From the NCBI RefSeq assembly GCF_039541815.1, contig NZ_BAABGY010000007.1:992001-1056000 (forward strand): 64,000 nucleotides of DNA. The letters are read 5' to 3'. The notes below the pieces were generated by a model. That model searched no databases. It saw only the letters and a program-made list of their open reading frames with translations, and was not told the origin of the DNA. Each line of letters begins with the position of its first letter. The first letter of the stretch is position 1. Shown one piece after another: positions 42,197 through 49,800 of this stretch. This DNA comes from Flavisolibacter amylovorans. Lineage in GTDB: Bacteria > Bacteroidota > Bacteroidia > Chitinophagales > Chitinophagaceae. Both the position numbers and the translations under genes were made by a program.

Positions 42197-43993
42197 CTAC
42201 GGATGGCCCGTTCCGGTATCCACGCTACGCTTCCCGGCACCGAGCAACGGCTGCAGCAGCAGGGCGAGCCCCACTACGCCCAGCGCGCCGATGGCGTTGA
42301 GCCAGAGAAAGGAGATGTCGGGCAGCCACGCGAGCGGCGGGATCTGCTCGTTGAAAAAGAGCAGGATCACGAAGAGCTCCACGATCAGCGAGGCGACGAA
42401 GGTGGCCGGGCCTGCCACCCGCTTCAGGTAAAAAGCTACGAGGAAGATGCCCAGGATCACGCCGTAGAACAGGGAGCCGAGAATATTGACCGTTTCGATG
42501 AGGCTTTGCCCGAGGCGGTGCGCGAACTGCGCCACCACGATCGAGAAGAGCCCCCAGGCCAGCGTGTACCCTTGCGAGATGCGGTAATCGCTCCGCTCCT
42601 GAGCGCCGGTATCAGCAGCGCTTTCGGATCTGGTAATACTTGCGCCGCCCGACAGGCGCTTGTGGAGGTCCACAACGGTACTGGCGGCCAGCGAATTGAG
42701 CGCGGCAGCGATGGAGCCCCAGGCGGCGAGGAAGATGACCGCAATCAGGAGCCCGCGCAGTCCTGCCGGGAGGTTTTCCTTCACGAATGCCAGGAACACG
42801 TAGTTGGTATCGTTGCCGTCGCCTGCGCCCGATTGCTTCGTCCATTCGCGGAAGGTCTTCCGGTGGGTCTCCGACTGCTGCTGCTGCGCCTTCAGCTCGC
42901 GGCTGTAATAAGCGAAGGAATCGGAGGCCGGCTGTTGTACCCAGGCTGCGAAGCGCTCGGCAGAATGCCGTCGCTGCGTGTTGAGCGTGTCGGTAGCGTC
43001 CTGCAGCTGCCGGAGCGAATCGCGGTAGGGGGTGGCTTCCACGTTGGCCACGAGCGCACTGTTGAAGGTCAGCGGCGTGCCGCGGAACTGGTAGAACGAG
43101 AAGATCAGCACCCCGATCAGCAGGATGCCGAACTGCATCGGGATCTTGACGAGGCCGTTCATGAGCAGGCCCAGGCGGCTCTCGGTGTTGTTCTGCGCGG
43201 TGAGGTAGCGGCCCACCTGGCTCTGGTCGGTACCGAAATAGGAAAGCGCGAGGAAGAAGCCCCCGATCACGCCGCTCCAGATATTGTACTTGTCGGTCCA
43301 GTCGAAGCCCCCGGCCGTATCACCGTCGGTGATGATGTTGAGGCGACCGAGCTTGCCGCCGATGTGCAGGGCCTCTCCCATGCCCACGTTGGACGGTAGC
43401 AGGTGTACCACCCAATAGCCCACGAGGGCCATGCCCGCGAAGATGATGAAAAGCTGCAGCTTCTGCGTATGCGCCACCGCGCGGGCGCCGCCGGCCACGG
43501 TGTAGATGATGAGCAGGCCGCCCATCAGAATATTGGTCCAGAACACGTCCCAGCCGAAGAGGGCGCAGAGGATGATGGTGGGCGCATAGATGGAAATGCC
43601 GGTGGAAAGCCCGCGTTGCAGCAGGAACAGGAACGACGTGAAGAGCCGCGTGCGCGTGTCGAAGCGCTCCTCCAGGAACTCGTAGGCCGTGAACACTCGC
43701 AGCCGGTTGAAGAGCGGTACGAAGGTGATGCAGATGACGATCATGGCGAGCGGGAGCCCGAAATAATACTGTACGAAGCGCATGCCGTCGGCAAAGGCCT
43801 GCCCGGGTCCGGAGAGGAAGGTGATGGCAGAGGCCTGTGTGCCCATGATGCTCAGGAGCACGAGGTACCAGGGCATGCTGCGGTTGGAAAGGAAATATCC
43901 TTCGAGGTTGCGGCTCGCGCGGCTTTTATACAGGCCGTAGAGCACGATGCCCAGGAGGGTCAGTACGAGTATCGTCCAGTCGAGTGCGTTCAT
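42197..43993 (-). CDS. Sodium:solute symporter (SSS family) with extra soluble insert
   Basis: 598 residues with about 13 membrane helices. Family features: NLEGYFLSNRSMPWYLVLLSIMGTQASAITFLSGPGQAF (Na+ site region), GGARAVAHTQKLQ, and ALSYFGTDQSQVGRYLTAQNNTESRLGLL. Between the helix ending in FYQFRGTP and the next membrane segment is a hydrophilic, coiled-coil-rich insert of about 100 residues (SLRQLQDATDTLNTQRRHSAERF...KAQQQQSETHRKTF), not part of the basic transporter. The ATG overlaps the stop of a 40-residue membrane protein (ATGA), indicating translational coupling. Substrate unknown; the PIG-L deacetylase and peptidase upstream suggest sugar- or peptide-derived substrates, as inference. 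Confidence 0.86.
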   Translation of the reverse strand: MNALDWTILVLTLLGIVLYGLYKSRASRNLEGYFLSNRSMPWYLVLLSIMGTQASAITFLSGPGQAFADGMRFVQYYFGLPLAMIVICITFVPLFNRLRVFTAYEFLEERFDTRTRLFTSFLFLLQRGLSTGISIYAPTIILCALFGWDVFWTNILMGGLLIIYTVAGGARAVAHTQKLQLFIIFAGMALVGYWVVHLLPSNVGMGEALHIGGKLGRLNIITDGDTAGGFDWTDKYNIWSGVIGGFFLALSYFGTDQSQVGRYLTAQNNTESRLGLLMNGLVKIPMQFGILLIGVLIFSFYQFRGTPLTFNSALVANVEATPYRDSLRQLQDATDTLNTQRRHSAERFAAWVQQPASDSFAYYSRELKAQQQQSETHRKTFREWTKQSGAGDGNDTNYVFLAFVKENLPAGLRGLLIAVIFLAAWGSIAAALNSLAASTVVDLHKRLSGGASITRSESAADTGAQERSDYRISQGYTLAWGLFSIVVAQFAHRLGQSLIETVNILGSLFYGVILGIFLVAFYLKRVAGPATFVASLIVELFVILLFFNEQIPPLAWLPDISFLWLNAIGALGVVGLALLLQPLLGAGKRSVDTGTGHP

Positions 43994-44112
43994 GAATAAC
44001 GGCGGGTAAGGTATTGGAAAAAGACGATGAGGGCCACCAGCACGCCGAACACGAGCCAGTACCAGCCGCGCCAGGAGCCGAAGAGCGGAATATCAGGATT
44101 CTTCTTTTTCAC
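43990..44112 (-). CDS. Tiny single-helix membrane protein coupled to symporter
   Basis: 40 residues from GTG at 44112: basic start MKKKNPDIPLFGSW, one membrane helix (WYWLVFGVLVALIVFFQYL) and basic tail TRRYS. Its TGA overlaps the symporter ATG by four bases (ATGA). The frame is open upstream to 44196 but that part is repeat sequence. Small proteins of this kind are reported beside some sodium:solute symporters; I infer an accessory or assembly role. It would be missed by length cut-offs. Confidence 0.68.
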   Translation of the reverse strand: MKKKNPDIPLFGSWRGWYWLVFGVLVALIVFFQYLTRRYS

Positions 44113-44159
44113 AGCAAGCAGATTGAATAACGAATAGCGGATATCGAATATCGGTGATC

Positions 44160-44224
44160 GGGATGGTTTAGAGGGTTTAGGAGGTTCAGCAACCAACTCC
44201 CTAAACCTTCTAAACCTCCTAAAC
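44160..44224. repeat. GTTTAG/CTAAACC inverted word array
   Basis: GGTTTAGAGGGTTTAGGAGG then the inverse CCCTAAACCTTCTAAACCTC, ending one base from the stop of the 51-residue membrane protein (44225-44227). ATATCGAATATCGG words lie just beside it at 44141-44160. Confidence 0.7.
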
Positions 44225-44380
44225 CTATCTTCTCCTCAGGCTCATCGCCAGGAACCCGATGATGATGCCGAAGAGGAGGCCGAGGCGTACCTGCTTGAAC
44301 GCCATGCCCAGGATGAGTCCCAGCACGATCACGAAGACCAGGGTCATCGTGCGTCTTGTTTGTGGTTGTGGCTGGGCCAT
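44225..44380 (-). CDS. Tiny two-helix membrane protein coupled to PIG-L gene
   Basis: 51 residues: MAQPQPQTRRTMTLVFVIVL opening, then two hydrophobic helices (about 13-28 and 33-48) split by KQVR, and an RRR tail. Its ATG overlaps the TGA of the PIG-L deacetylase by one base (TGATG), a coupling arrangement. The positive-inside ends suggest a hairpin with both ends in the cytoplasm. No family recognised. With the 40-residue gene it makes two small membrane proteins between the deacetylase and the symporter. Confidence 0.72.
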   Translation of the reverse strand: MAQPQPQTRRTMTLVFVIVLGLILGMAFKQVRLGLLFGIIIGFLAMSLRRR

Positions 44381-46869
44381 CAAAGTTCTTTTTTCTGGTT
44401 GAGGGCAATGAGGTTGGCCAGCAGGCGGTACGCACCGGGCACGCCGGCGGGCAGTTCCCTGAAGAACACAAGACCCGTATAGGTAAAAAAGCCACGACCG
44501 TGCGGCGCAATGATGAGGCTGCCCTCGTCGGGTGCCTCACCAGGGTCGGCCGCGCTCAGGATCTTCTCGAAGCGCGGGTCCACATCGGATGCGTGGTAGA
44601 TGCTGCGCTCCTGCACCCAGCCCGCGAAGTCTGCCGCCGTGATCTTGTTCGGGAAGTTGAGCACCGGGTGCTGCGGCTTCAGGAAGGTGACGTCGGCGTT
44701 CTCGTCGGTGATGCGGTTGCGCGAAATATTGAAGGGGAAAGGGCCGATCTTGGCTTTCACGGGACCGATCTGGTTGGAGGTATTGTACTGCACGATCAGG
44801 TTGCCGCCGTCCTCCACGTACTTCATCAGCTTTTCGTGGTGGGGGTTGAGCCACTCATTGGTGTTATATGCCCTCACGCCGGAAATGATGGCATCGAACT
44901 GCTTCAGGTTGAACCGGGCCAGCTCCTTTTCGCGTAGCAGCGTCACGTCGTAGCCCATCTGCTCGAGTGCCGCCGGCACTTTGTCGCCGGCCCCCACGAT
45001 ATAGCCGATCTTCTTACCGCGCGTCTGCAGGTCTGCCTTCACCACGGTCAGGGAATCGGCCGAGAAGTAACGAATCGTTGGAATATGGTTATAGTTGATG
45101 CTGTGCAACTGCAAGTCCACTGGCCCAATGCCTTCGATCGATGCCTTTCCGATATCGCTTTGCCGCCCGTATGGACGATCCTGATCACTGATCTGAAAAC
45201 TCATAGAGGTTACGGCGCCAGGGCTCAGGACGACAGGCCCTTTAGGAAGGCTTCCTCCTCTTCCGGCAGCTGGGCGAAAGCCGAAGGAAATCCGGCTGTT
45301 TATCGACCGATGAGCCAATACCTGTACCTGCATAAAAACTTCCTTCTTTGTCTTCTGGTCATTCAGCAGAACTACGTCAGGGTCGATACCGATGGTAGCG
45401 GCGGGGAGCACCGCAAGGGGCTGGTACTGCTCGCCTTTCACCGGGTCGGTGAACTTGTAGCGCACCGGCTTCACGAACTCGAACGACTCTCCTTCGATCG
45501 TGAGCTGCAGGCGGGCATTGTAGGAGCGGTTCAATTCCGGTGCCCCAATTTGGGTCTGGTCCGATACGTTGAAGTATCCTTCCGCCTTCCGCTCCTCGAG
45601 CCAGTAAGGCTGCGACAGCGGCACCGCGTCGGTCACGGGCAGCTTGCGCCCGATCGTTACGTTCCGGTTCACCGGCAGCTGGCCCGAAAGAGTGGTATCG
45701 AGGCCTTCGAGGCGCACCCGGTCGAGCGAAGCCCGCGCGCCGAGCCGGTTGTTGACCACGACCTGTATTTGTACGGAATCGCCGCGTACCGCGGAGGGCT
45801 GCGGCGAGAAAGCTTCGATCCAGATGCCGCTCGCACCTTCGACCAGATCCTGTACTTCCTTCAGCTTCTGGTTCCGCCAGGGGCTCTCGGGTAAGGCCTT
45901 GAGCGCTTTGTGGATGACGACGAGCTGGGGTACCGTCTTTTCTGGATGCGTGAAATCAAATGATCCGATGGCGGCGTCGATGGCCGCCTTGATGGGCGCC
46001 GCGCCGGGCACACGCTCCCAGGTGAGGGGCACACCATCCATCAGGTCGGTGCGGACCGGGTCGCCGGCGATGGGCTTGAAGTACTCGAGCGCCTCTCCCC
46101 GGCCGCGCGGCACACCGAAGCCCTGACTCTTGTGCTGGCTGCGGCTGTCGGCCGCGATCTCGCCATAGCTCTTCCCGAGGATCGGGTTGTAGCCCCCCAC
46201 ATCGAAGCGGAATTGGTCCTCGCGGATCGTATTATTACTGCCGAACGAAAACGTGTTCCAGAGGAGGCGCTTCGCCGCCCAGGGCTGCACCCACTTCAGC
46301 TGCTCGGGGAAGCGCTTCGGGTCGGCCGCGGCGGTAAAGGCTTCACCCGCGAGGATCGCCGAGGCCGTATGATGGCCATGGCCGCCTTCGCCCGTGGTGG
46401 GGAAGCGCGTGATGATGACGTCGGGCTGGAACTTGCGGATCACCCATACCACGTCGGCCAGGATCTTTTCGCGGTCCCACTTTTGGAAGGTCTCCACGGG
46501 GGTCTTGGAAAATCCGAAATCAAAGGCGCGCGTAAAGAACTGCTCGCCCCCGTCGATGCGGCGGGCGGCCAGCAGCTCCTGGGTGCGGATGAGGCCGAGC
46601 TCCACGCCCTGCTCCTCCCCGATCAGGTTCTGACCGCCGTCGCCGCGGGTGAGCGAGAGGTAGCCGGTGCGGTATTGCCGGTCTTTGGAGAGGTAGGCCA
46701 GCAGGCGCGTGTTCTCGTCGTCGGGATGCGCCGCCACGTAGAGCACGGAGCCCAGCACGTTGAGCTTGCGGAGCCCGAGGTAAATATCGGCCGAAGTGCG
46801 GTAAACCGGGTCTTGGGCCTGTGCGCCCAGCGCAAGGAAAGAGCCAAGAACAAACAGGAGTTTTTTCAT
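44380..46869 (-). CDS. Secreted PIG-L (LmbE-like) deacetylase with C-terminal amidotransferase-like domain
   Basis: 829 residues with signal peptide MKKLLFVLGSFLALGAQAQ. The PIG-L domain (about 38-300) has the Zn motif AHPDDE at 47-52, GDGGQN, and a distal HGHH motif in GEGGHGHHTAS. Family members remove acetyl groups from N-acetylglucosamine-type sugars. The middle (about 350-600) is beta-rich. The C-terminal 200 residues (KIGYIVGAGDKVPAALEQMGYDV...FDAIISGVRAYNTNE...YVEDGGNLIVQYN) look like a ThuA/glutamine-amidotransferase-like fold. It is exported, so its substrate is outside the cytoplasm. Operon order on this strand: M14 peptidase, PIG-L, small protein, small protein, symporter, PH protein. 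Confidence 0.86.
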   Translation of the reverse strand: MKKLLFVLGSFLALGAQAQDPVYRTSADIYLGLRKLNVLGSVLYVAAHPDDENTRLLAYLSKDRQYRTGYLSLTRGDGGQNLIGEEQGVELGLIRTQELLAARRIDGGEQFFTRAFDFGFSKTPVETFQKWDREKILADVVWVIRKFQPDVIITRFPTTGEGGHGHHTASAILAGEAFTAAADPKRFPEQLKWVQPWAAKRLLWNTFSFGSNNTIREDQFRFDVGGYNPILGKSYGEIAADSRSQHKSQGFGVPRGRGEALEYFKPIAGDPVRTDLMDGVPLTWERVPGAAPIKAAIDAAIGSFDFTHPEKTVPQLVVIHKALKALPESPWRNQKLKEVQDLVEGASGIWIEAFSPQPSAVRGDSVQIQVVVNNRLGARASLDRVRLEGLDTTLSGQLPVNRNVTIGRKLPVTDAVPLSQPYWLEERKAEGYFNVSDQTQIGAPELNRSYNARLQLTIEGESFEFVKPVRYKFTDPVKGEQYQPLAVLPAATIGIDPDVVLLNDQKTKKEVFMQVQVLAHRSINSRISFGFRPAAGRGGSLPKGPVVLSPGAVTSMSFQISDQDRPYGRQSDIGKASIEGIGPVDLQLHSINYNHIPTIRYFSADSLTVVKADLQTRGKKIGYIVGAGDKVPAALEQMGYDVTLLREKELARFNLKQFDAIISGVRAYNTNEWLNPHHEKLMKYVEDGGNLIVQYNTSNQIGPVKAKIGPFPFNISRNRITDENADVTFLKPQHPVLNFPNKITAADFAGWVQERSIYHASDVDPRFEKILSAADPGEAPDEGSLIIAPHGRGFFTYTGLVFFRELPAGVPGAYRLLANLIALNQKKEL

Positions 46870-46877
46870 AGTGAGGC

Positions 46878-46978
46878 GAGGTTCGGGAATAGGGAATCGG
46901 GAATGGAAATGGTATTCAAACGGGCACCGCGCAATCGGGAATTGCCGATTCCCGATTGCCGATTGCCGCTTGCCGTTC
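46878..46978. repeat. AATCGGGAATCGGCAATCGG word array abutting M14 stop
   Basis: Near-copies of a 7-base word (NAATCGG) in both orientations: GAATAGGGAATCGGGAATGG at the left and CCGATTCCCGATTGCCGATT at the right. It ends next to the TAA of the minus-strand M14 peptidase (46979-46981) and fills most of the gap to the PIG-L start. Confidence 0.8.
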
Positions 46979-49492
46979 TTATTGTCCTACCAGGAACACT
47001 GCGTTTGCAAACAGCAGCTTGCCGTTTTCCCAGAAGTTGCGGAAGAGCACATCGTCGGTGAAGTACACCACGTTGCCCCTGCCGATGTCCTGCACGCCGA
47101 ATACGAGTGCGTCCTGGAGGCGCTCCTGCAGGCGGGCGCCTACGAAGCCGGCGAGCGGACGCTCCTTGCGGAGCACACCCACGTTCCAGCCGCCCTCGCG
47201 AAGGAATTCGTAGTTACGGTCGTCCTGCTTCAGCGTATAGTAGTAACCCGGGTAGCCAAAGGCCAGCGGGTGGCTGTTATCGAGCTCGATGCGGTAGATG
47301 GAACCCGGTGTTACATGGGGCAGTTCGTCGCGCTCGCGGTTCTCGTAGCGGCGCAGCAGCGACGCGTTGGGCTTGCCGTCGCCCCCGTCTTCGGTCTTCT
47401 TCAGCCGGAGGCCCCAGTCAAGACCGGCAAGTCCTGCCACGGCATTTTCCAGGGCGATGAGGCGACCGCCCTTGCTGACCCAGCTGCGCAGCGCCTCGGC
47501 CTGTGTCTTGTCGTTGAGAAAACGGTAGTTGCCGTTGGGCATGATGATGACGTTGAACTGGCTCCAGTCGACGTTGCCGAAAGCCGTGCTGTTGACCAGG
47601 GTAACCGGGTACTGCAGCTGCTCCTCGAAGTAGTGCCACACCTCGCCCACCGCGTTGGCCGAGGTGCCTTCGCCGCTGATGAGGGCCACTTTTGGCGCGG
47701 TAAGCGGGCGCACCGAAGTGGAGCCGAAGTCGCCCCCGCTCTCCACGAGTCCTGTGGTTACGGGCACCAGCGCCACACGGGCCGAGTCGGCGAGGCGGCG
47801 CACCGTGTTCCAAAGGTCGGAGCGGCCAGCGTTTCCGTTGCGCAGCACGATGAGCGAGCCACGCTCGAAGCGCTCGCCACCCAGCTCGAAGGTGCGCTCG
47901 CTGAAGCGGATCCGCACGCCGGCGCGCATCAGCTGTCCGGCAAGGCGTACCGATGACATTCCGTCCCAGCGGATCACATAACCGTAAGGATCGGCAGCCG
48001 CGGCCGGCGAAGCGGTGCGGCGGGCTGGAGCGGACTCAGTTGCGTCGATCCGGTCGCGGCTGGCATAGGCGCGCAGGCCGTAGACATACGGGAGCGACCA
48101 GGCGGTGATATCGTAGGTAGCCGAGTCCACCAGCTTCGGGTCGGGCTCGAAGAGTACGCGCACCAGCGCGCTTTTGGGCTGCAGCGACGACACGACCAGG
48201 TCGTTGGCAGACAGGGTGAAGGTCTCCTCGCGGCGGCTATCGTAATTATACCCCCGGCCGGAGCCGCCGCGGGCGAAGCCGTAGCGGATGCCGTTCTTGT
48301 CGAGCAGTGTCTTGAGCGCTTCCAGCCGCCCGGCGTCGCCGGGATAGCCGCGTACCACGTAGCTTTTGTAGGCGCCGTGGCCCGACGTGACGGCCGTGCG
48401 GTAATAATTGCCGTACTCGGTCATGATGCGGGAAGCGTTCTGCGCCGCCACTTCGATGGTGCTCATGCCGGTGGTGTGGTGGTGCAGGGCGCGGTCGGCG
48501 AGTGTCAGCGTGTCGCCGCTGCTCGTAGCCGCGGCGAGGCCGCCCTGGGGTCCGCCGGCCTGCTCGTAGGTCATACCGATGGAGCCGTTGTACAGCGGGT
48601 AGGTATCACCGTAAGAGGGGTAAAACAGGTCGAATACCTCGCGGGTGAAGTAGAGCCAGCCGCGTGCATCGAAGTAGCGTGCGTGGTTCTTTCCGATCGT
48701 TTCCTGGAAGGAGCGCTGGAAGGGCGTGATCACCTCGTGGTAGGGTTGTGCGGCCGGCGCGAAATAATAGGGGTTGTTGATGCCCTGCTCGTGAAAGTCG
48801 ACATGGATCTGCGGCAGCCAGCGCTGGTAGAGCGACACGCGGGCCTGCGACTCTGCCTGCGTTTGCCAGGCCCAGTCGCGGTTCAGGTCGAAGTAATAGT
48901 GGTTGACGCGCCCGCCGGGCCAGGGCTCGCTGTGCTCGCGGGCGGCAAGCGTGGCGTTGGCGTCCTTGCCCACCACGGAGTTGAACCAGTTCACATAGCG
49001 GTCGCGGCCATCGGGGTTGAGGCAAGGGTCGATCACCACTACGGTGTTCTTCAGCCACTGCTGCGCGCTTGTATTATTACGGTCCGTGAGCGCTTGCAGG
49101 GTCAGCAGGGCCGCCTCGGAGGAGGAGGGCTCGTTGCCGTGTACGTTATAGGAAAGCCATACGATCACGGGCGCGTTCGCCGCGCTGCCCGATCCCTGCT
49201 GCGCCAGGCCGAGGTTGTTGGCGCGGATGGCTTCGAGGCGCGCGATGTTCTCCGGCGCCGACACATAGGCGACCATCAGCGGGCGGCCTTCGTTGGTCTG
49301 CCCGTAAGGCTCCAGCTTCACCATCGACGGCAGTGCTGCGGCCACCTGCTGAAAATAGGCCACGATGCGGTGGTGGGGCGTATAGCGGGTACCGACACGG
49401 TAGCCGAGGAACTGTTCCGGGCTGGGCACCTGTGCGGCTGCCGTGCCGGCAAAACCCAGCACCAGCAGGAGAAGGCGGAAGCGAATGTGCAT
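46979..49492 (-). CDS. Secreted M14-family zinc carboxypeptidase
   Basis: 837 residues; signal peptide MHIRFRLLLLVLGFAGTAAAQ from ATG at 49492. The M14 domain (about 25-330) carries Zn ligands His118 and Glu121 in SYNVHGNEPSSSE and His234 in HVDFHEQGINNPYYF, with LNPDGRDRYVNW and FDLNRDWAWQTQ in between, as in the large Bacteroidota M14 group. The C-terminal half (about 620-837) resembles a glutamine-amidotransferase-like fold (APKVALISGEG...VGEVWHYFEEQL...FNVIIMPNGNY). The same kind of C-terminal domain is found in the PIG-L protein downstream, which hints at a shared system for exported glycopeptide breakdown. A candidate terminator lies upstream of its start. Confidence 0.87.
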   Translation of the reverse strand: MHIRFRLLLLVLGFAGTAAAQVPSPEQFLGYRVGTRYTPHHRIVAYFQQVAAALPSMVKLEPYGQTNEGRPLMVAYVSAPENIARLEAIRANNLGLAQQGSGSAANAPVIVWLSYNVHGNEPSSSEAALLTLQALTDRNNTSAQQWLKNTVVVIDPCLNPDGRDRYVNWFNSVVGKDANATLAAREHSEPWPGGRVNHYYFDLNRDWAWQTQAESQARVSLYQRWLPQIHVDFHEQGINNPYYFAPAAQPYHEVITPFQRSFQETIGKNHARYFDARGWLYFTREVFDLFYPSYGDTYPLYNGSIGMTYEQAGGPQGGLAAATSSGDTLTLADRALHHHTTGMSTIEVAAQNASRIMTEYGNYYRTAVTSGHGAYKSYVVRGYPGDAGRLEALKTLLDKNGIRYGFARGGSGRGYNYDSRREETFTLSANDLVVSSLQPKSALVRVLFEPDPKLVDSATYDITAWSLPYVYGLRAYASRDRIDATESAPARRTASPAAAADPYGYVIRWDGMSSVRLAGQLMRAGVRIRFSERTFELGGERFERGSLIVLRNGNAGRSDLWNTVRRLADSARVALVPVTTGLVESGGDFGSTSVRPLTAPKVALISGEGTSANAVGEVWHYFEEQLQYPVTLVNSTAFGNVDWSQFNVIIMPNGNYRFLNDKTQAEALRSWVSKGGRLIALENAVAGLAGLDWGLRLKKTEDGGDGKPNASLLRRYENRERDELPHVTPGSIYRIELDNSHPLAFGYPGYYYTLKQDDRNYEFLREGGWNVGVLRKERPLAGFVGARLQERLQDALVFGVQDIGRGNVVYFTDDVLFRNFWENGKLLFANAVFLVGQ

Positions 49493-49591
49493 GAACGGGA
49501 AATTTAGCCGGCAAGTTACTGAACTACCGGTAGCTGTAGCCCGCGGTGGGAAGCTGTGGAAAAGATGTCGCCTGCATGCCACTGCCGGCAT

Positions 49592-49621
49592 AAAAAAACC
49601 CCCACCGGAGGGCAGTGGGGG
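49592..49621 (-). terminator. Orphan terminator facing the M14 gene
   Basis: CCCCCAC (49599-49605) pairs with GTGGGGG (49615-49621), then TTTTTTT on the minus strand. It lies 100 bases before the M14 start codon. Confidence 0.8.
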
Positions 49622-49700
49622 CCAGGTTGTCGTCAGGCCGGCGGTTTAGGCTAAACGCGCAACTGACAACATTCCGGTTTGAAATGGATCAAAAAACGGG
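49592..49700 (-). ncRNA. Candidate small RNA or transcription attenuator upstream of M14 gene
   Basis: On the minus strand, a perfect -7 box TATATTTG (49714-49707) with a TTCG box 19 bases upstream is followed by about 105 bases that can fold: GTTGTCAG pairs with CTGACGACAAC around an inner GTTTAG-c-CTAAAC hairpin. A strong terminator follows (CCCCCAC/GTGGGGG, then seven T) ending at 49592. No gene lies upstream on this strand, so the terminator would end a transcript that begins in the gap. It is either an independent small RNA or a leader that attenuates the peptidase gene 100 bp downstream. I do not recognise an Rfam family. Confidence 0.45.
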
Positions 49701-49706
49701 ACAATC

Positions 49707-49714
49707 CAAATATA
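49707..49714 (-). promoter_or_regulatory. -7 box driving the candidate small RNA
   Basis: TATATTTG read on the minus strand, a perfect TAnnTTTG match. Confidence 0.5.
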
Positions 49715-49773
49715 AACTTTTATTCCTATAAATCGAACGGCTGAGAAGCTTCCTTTTTTGGGAGGGGCAGCCG

Positions 49774-49781
49774 TACCTTCC
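49774..49781 (+). promoter_or_regulatory. Candidate -7 box of ggt
   Basis: TACCTTCC, two mismatches from TAnnTTTG, 19 bases before the ATG at 49801. Confidence 0.3.
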
Positions 49782-49800
49782 GCCCCTAAAGTTGTTGTGC

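Noticed and set aside
44109..44540. Open frame of 143 codons over the PIG-L end and small-protein gene
   Set aside because: Out of frame with both; the 51-residue frame has a clean start, two membrane helices and coupled overlap.
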